Assembly: GCA_024364805.1 (NCBI GenBank)
Contig: CM044491.1
Span: 105,192,608 to 105,213,822, forward strand
Origin: Euprymna scolopes
Taxonomy: Eukaryota > Mollusca > Cephalopoda > Sepiida > Sepiolidae
DNA: 21,215 nt
Reading direction: 5' to 3'
In this document: in pieces, positions 19,856-21,215 of the stretch
Numbering within the stretch: the first letter of the stretch is position 1
Layout: each line of letters starts with the position of its first letter
The notes under the pieces: model-generated
What the model saw: only the letters and a program-made list of their open reading frames with translations
Databases searched by the model: none
Told to the model about the DNA's origin: nothing
Program-made: the position numbers and the translations under genes

Positions 19856-20035
19856 TATATAAAATTAAGCGTTAATAATCCTCTTAAAGACACTACTTCC
19901 CTTATTACTGTTAAAGTTGAAAGCTGGTTTATGCTGTTTCTCCTCGACCATTCTTATCATTCTATCGATTAACAACTTTCTTGTTAGGTATTCGTCGGGA
20001 CTAGTGCCATTTCCTTGTGAGTTATGTAAGAAATA

Positions 20036-20036
<1 letters not shown>
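19856..20036. other. Short unassigned spacer
   Basis: No feature recognised between element C and the TTA repeat. Confidence 0.5.
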
Positions 20037-20093
<57 letters not shown>

Positions 20094-20109
20094 ATTATTA
20101 ATATTATTC
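20037..20109. repeat. (TTA)n microsatellite
   Basis: About 18 perfect TTA units, then mixed attaatatt. It could be the simple-sequence tail of a minus-strand LINE, but no such LINE was recognised to its right. Confidence 0.95.
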
Positions 20110-20329
20110 ACTAATGATTTTCCAAAAAAATTAGATTAATGATCGCTCATTGTCAACAACAAGTGGTGTTTCCCGACCTTTGGGTAAGAGCAAGTCTCCA
20201 TAAACTTACATCAAGCTCTTTCTTTCTCGAATAATCTTTACAAATCAGTGTCGGTGATCGCAACTACTTATTTAAAACGCACATTAGTCAGCACAATATT
20301 TGTACACACCTTCGCGCTTTCAGTCATTA

Positions 20330-20500
20330 AATTAGTGAAGCCCTTCCTACTACATCTTCTATCTTTCAAGACCACATTGTTCGGTGTCTTCCAAAGCGGT
20401 TCTAACAAATATATCTTTCCATTGCAGGTGCCAAATTACTGAATTTCTTGGAGCTTCAATTCGCTTGGATTTGTCTTTTTTTTTTATATATATACTTTTT
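20330..20500 (+). pseudogene. Possible decayed LINE ORF2 tail
   Basis: One frame gives IAGAKLLNFL at about 20,423-20,455, and a neighbouring frame continues GASIRLDLSFF at about 20,448-20,480. Joined by one frameshift this resembles the SVAGAKLWNSLPxSIRxxxS block that ends ORF2 of several LINE clades. No catalytic domain is visible. The match is short and the surroundings are T-rich, so chance is a real alternative. Confidence 0.28.
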
Positions 20501-21110
20501 TACATTCCACTTGTGGTTCGTTGGCATTATTGTTTAATATATGCCGTTTTAAGGATTTTAGCTAAGATGCTATGTTCTCGTCATAGTTGTAGAGTGCAAC
20601 TCCTTAGTTTGATTGCAATTTATCCCATTTTTATTTTGTTCAGAACTGTCCTCAGCTCTCTCCAAATTTTTGGTATTACTTTAAGTATCGTCATATTCTA
20701 TATTCCATTAATGTCTTCTTTATAGTTATATCACTTTTCTTCTCTTTTCCACCTCATTGTAAGCTGCGACGTCATTATGCCCTTTTCGATAAGGTCGTTT
20801 GTCTTCTCGTTATGATAAAATCTGGTTTCCTTGCTTGCATAGAAATATAACACTGAAGCCATTACCCAATAAATCGAATCAATCTTAATCGTCTGTAATT
20901 TAGCTATTTATTAAAAATACGGGTCAATCGACATATTTTTAATCTGTTAAAATATGTTTAAACGGTAAATATTACCTTATGCTAAAACAACAAAAAAAAT
21001 GACCACTCTACTTTGTTTTTTTATGGGTATTCGAGGTCGCTGACAACGAATCTAATAATCAAACCCGTCGCAAATTTACAGTTTACATGGTATTAACCCT
21101 TGGACCTTGG
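20501..21110. other. T-rich intergenic DNA
   Basis: The 113-codon frame at 20,384-20,725 is mostly hydrophobic residues from T-rich DNA and has no known motif. No other feature was found. Confidence 0.45.
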
Positions 21111-21117
21111 AACTATT

Positions 21118-21215
21118 TTGTAACATCTTAACGTCTTTGTTTACGCTATGCGCGATAGTGTTTTCTTATATAATGCGTTTAAGCGCGCATGCGCGTAATA
21201 AAGTGACTTGTCACA
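21118..21215 (+). promoter_or_regulatory. CpG-rich palindrome with TATA-like box at window edge
   Basis: TTATATAA (21,166-21,173) lies 10 bp before the 12-bp palindrome CGCGCATGCGCG (21,184-21,195), which contains a perfect GCGCATGCGC, the consensus of NRF1-type sites in animals. An AATAAA-like aataaag follows. This could be a promoter of a gene starting beyond the window, or the start of an old LTR; the window ends before either can be judged. Confidence 0.3.

Noticed and set aside
20384-20725. 113-codon hydrophobic frame as a membrane protein
   Set aside because: T-rich DNA gives Phe/Leu/Ile-rich frames by chance; no recognised family, and the frame includes a possible LINE tail in another frame.

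Overview
The window looks like a gene-free, AT-rich stretch of animal nuclear DNA filled with old transposons and simple repeats. I see no convincing host protein gene, rRNA, tRNA, CRISPR array or bacterial-type operon. Long (TA)n, (TG)n, (TC/GA)n and (TTA)n tracts, an assembly gap, non-LTR retrotransposon tails, a piggyBac remnant and Helitron-like elements with internal ~150-bp tandem units suggest a repeat-rich invertebrate. A mollusc, perhaps a coleoid cephalopod, fits best, but this rests on repeat style and not on a marker gene.

Left third (1-7,900): mostly featureless AT-rich DNA. It holds a degenerate ~48-bp minisatellite (1,005-1,230), a MITE-like element with ~45-bp terminal inverted repeats (3,242-3,550), a (TG)n tract, and a 915-bp piggyBac element (6,417-7,331). 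The piggyBac element still shows TTAA duplications and matching 13-bp ends, and carries a frameshifted 3' part of its transposase.

Middle (7,900-11,250): an AT-rich minisatellite with a 36-bp consensus unit (7,929-9,100), partly organised in alternating two-unit dimers. It is interrupted by 1.28 kb of Helitron-like elements lying head-to-tail on the minus strand (9,102-9,483; 9,488-9,899; 9,900-10,381), then resumes for about one and a half units. A 224-bp N gap follows, abutting a (TG)n tract.

Right half (11,250-21,215): the 3' end of a LINE ORF2 (about 12,050-12,300), a 683-bp Helitron-like element with both ends recognisable (13,061-13,743), TC/CA/GA tracts, a probable tRNA-headed SINE on the minus strand (about 15,830-16,165), a 64-bp imperfect hairpin (18,117-18,180), a five-unit copy of the Helitron-like family (19,135-19,855) next to a (TA)n(TG)n tract, a (TTA)n tract, a weak second LINE-tail candidate, and a CpG-rich palindrome with a TATA-like box at the right edge.

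The most notable signal is the Helitron-like family whose body is built of degenerate ~148-bp tandem units and whose 5' end carries a (TG/CA)n tract. This architecture recalls the satellite-bearing non-autonomous Helitron/Helentron elements known from bivalves. Three copies occur here, one pair nested in another tandem array.
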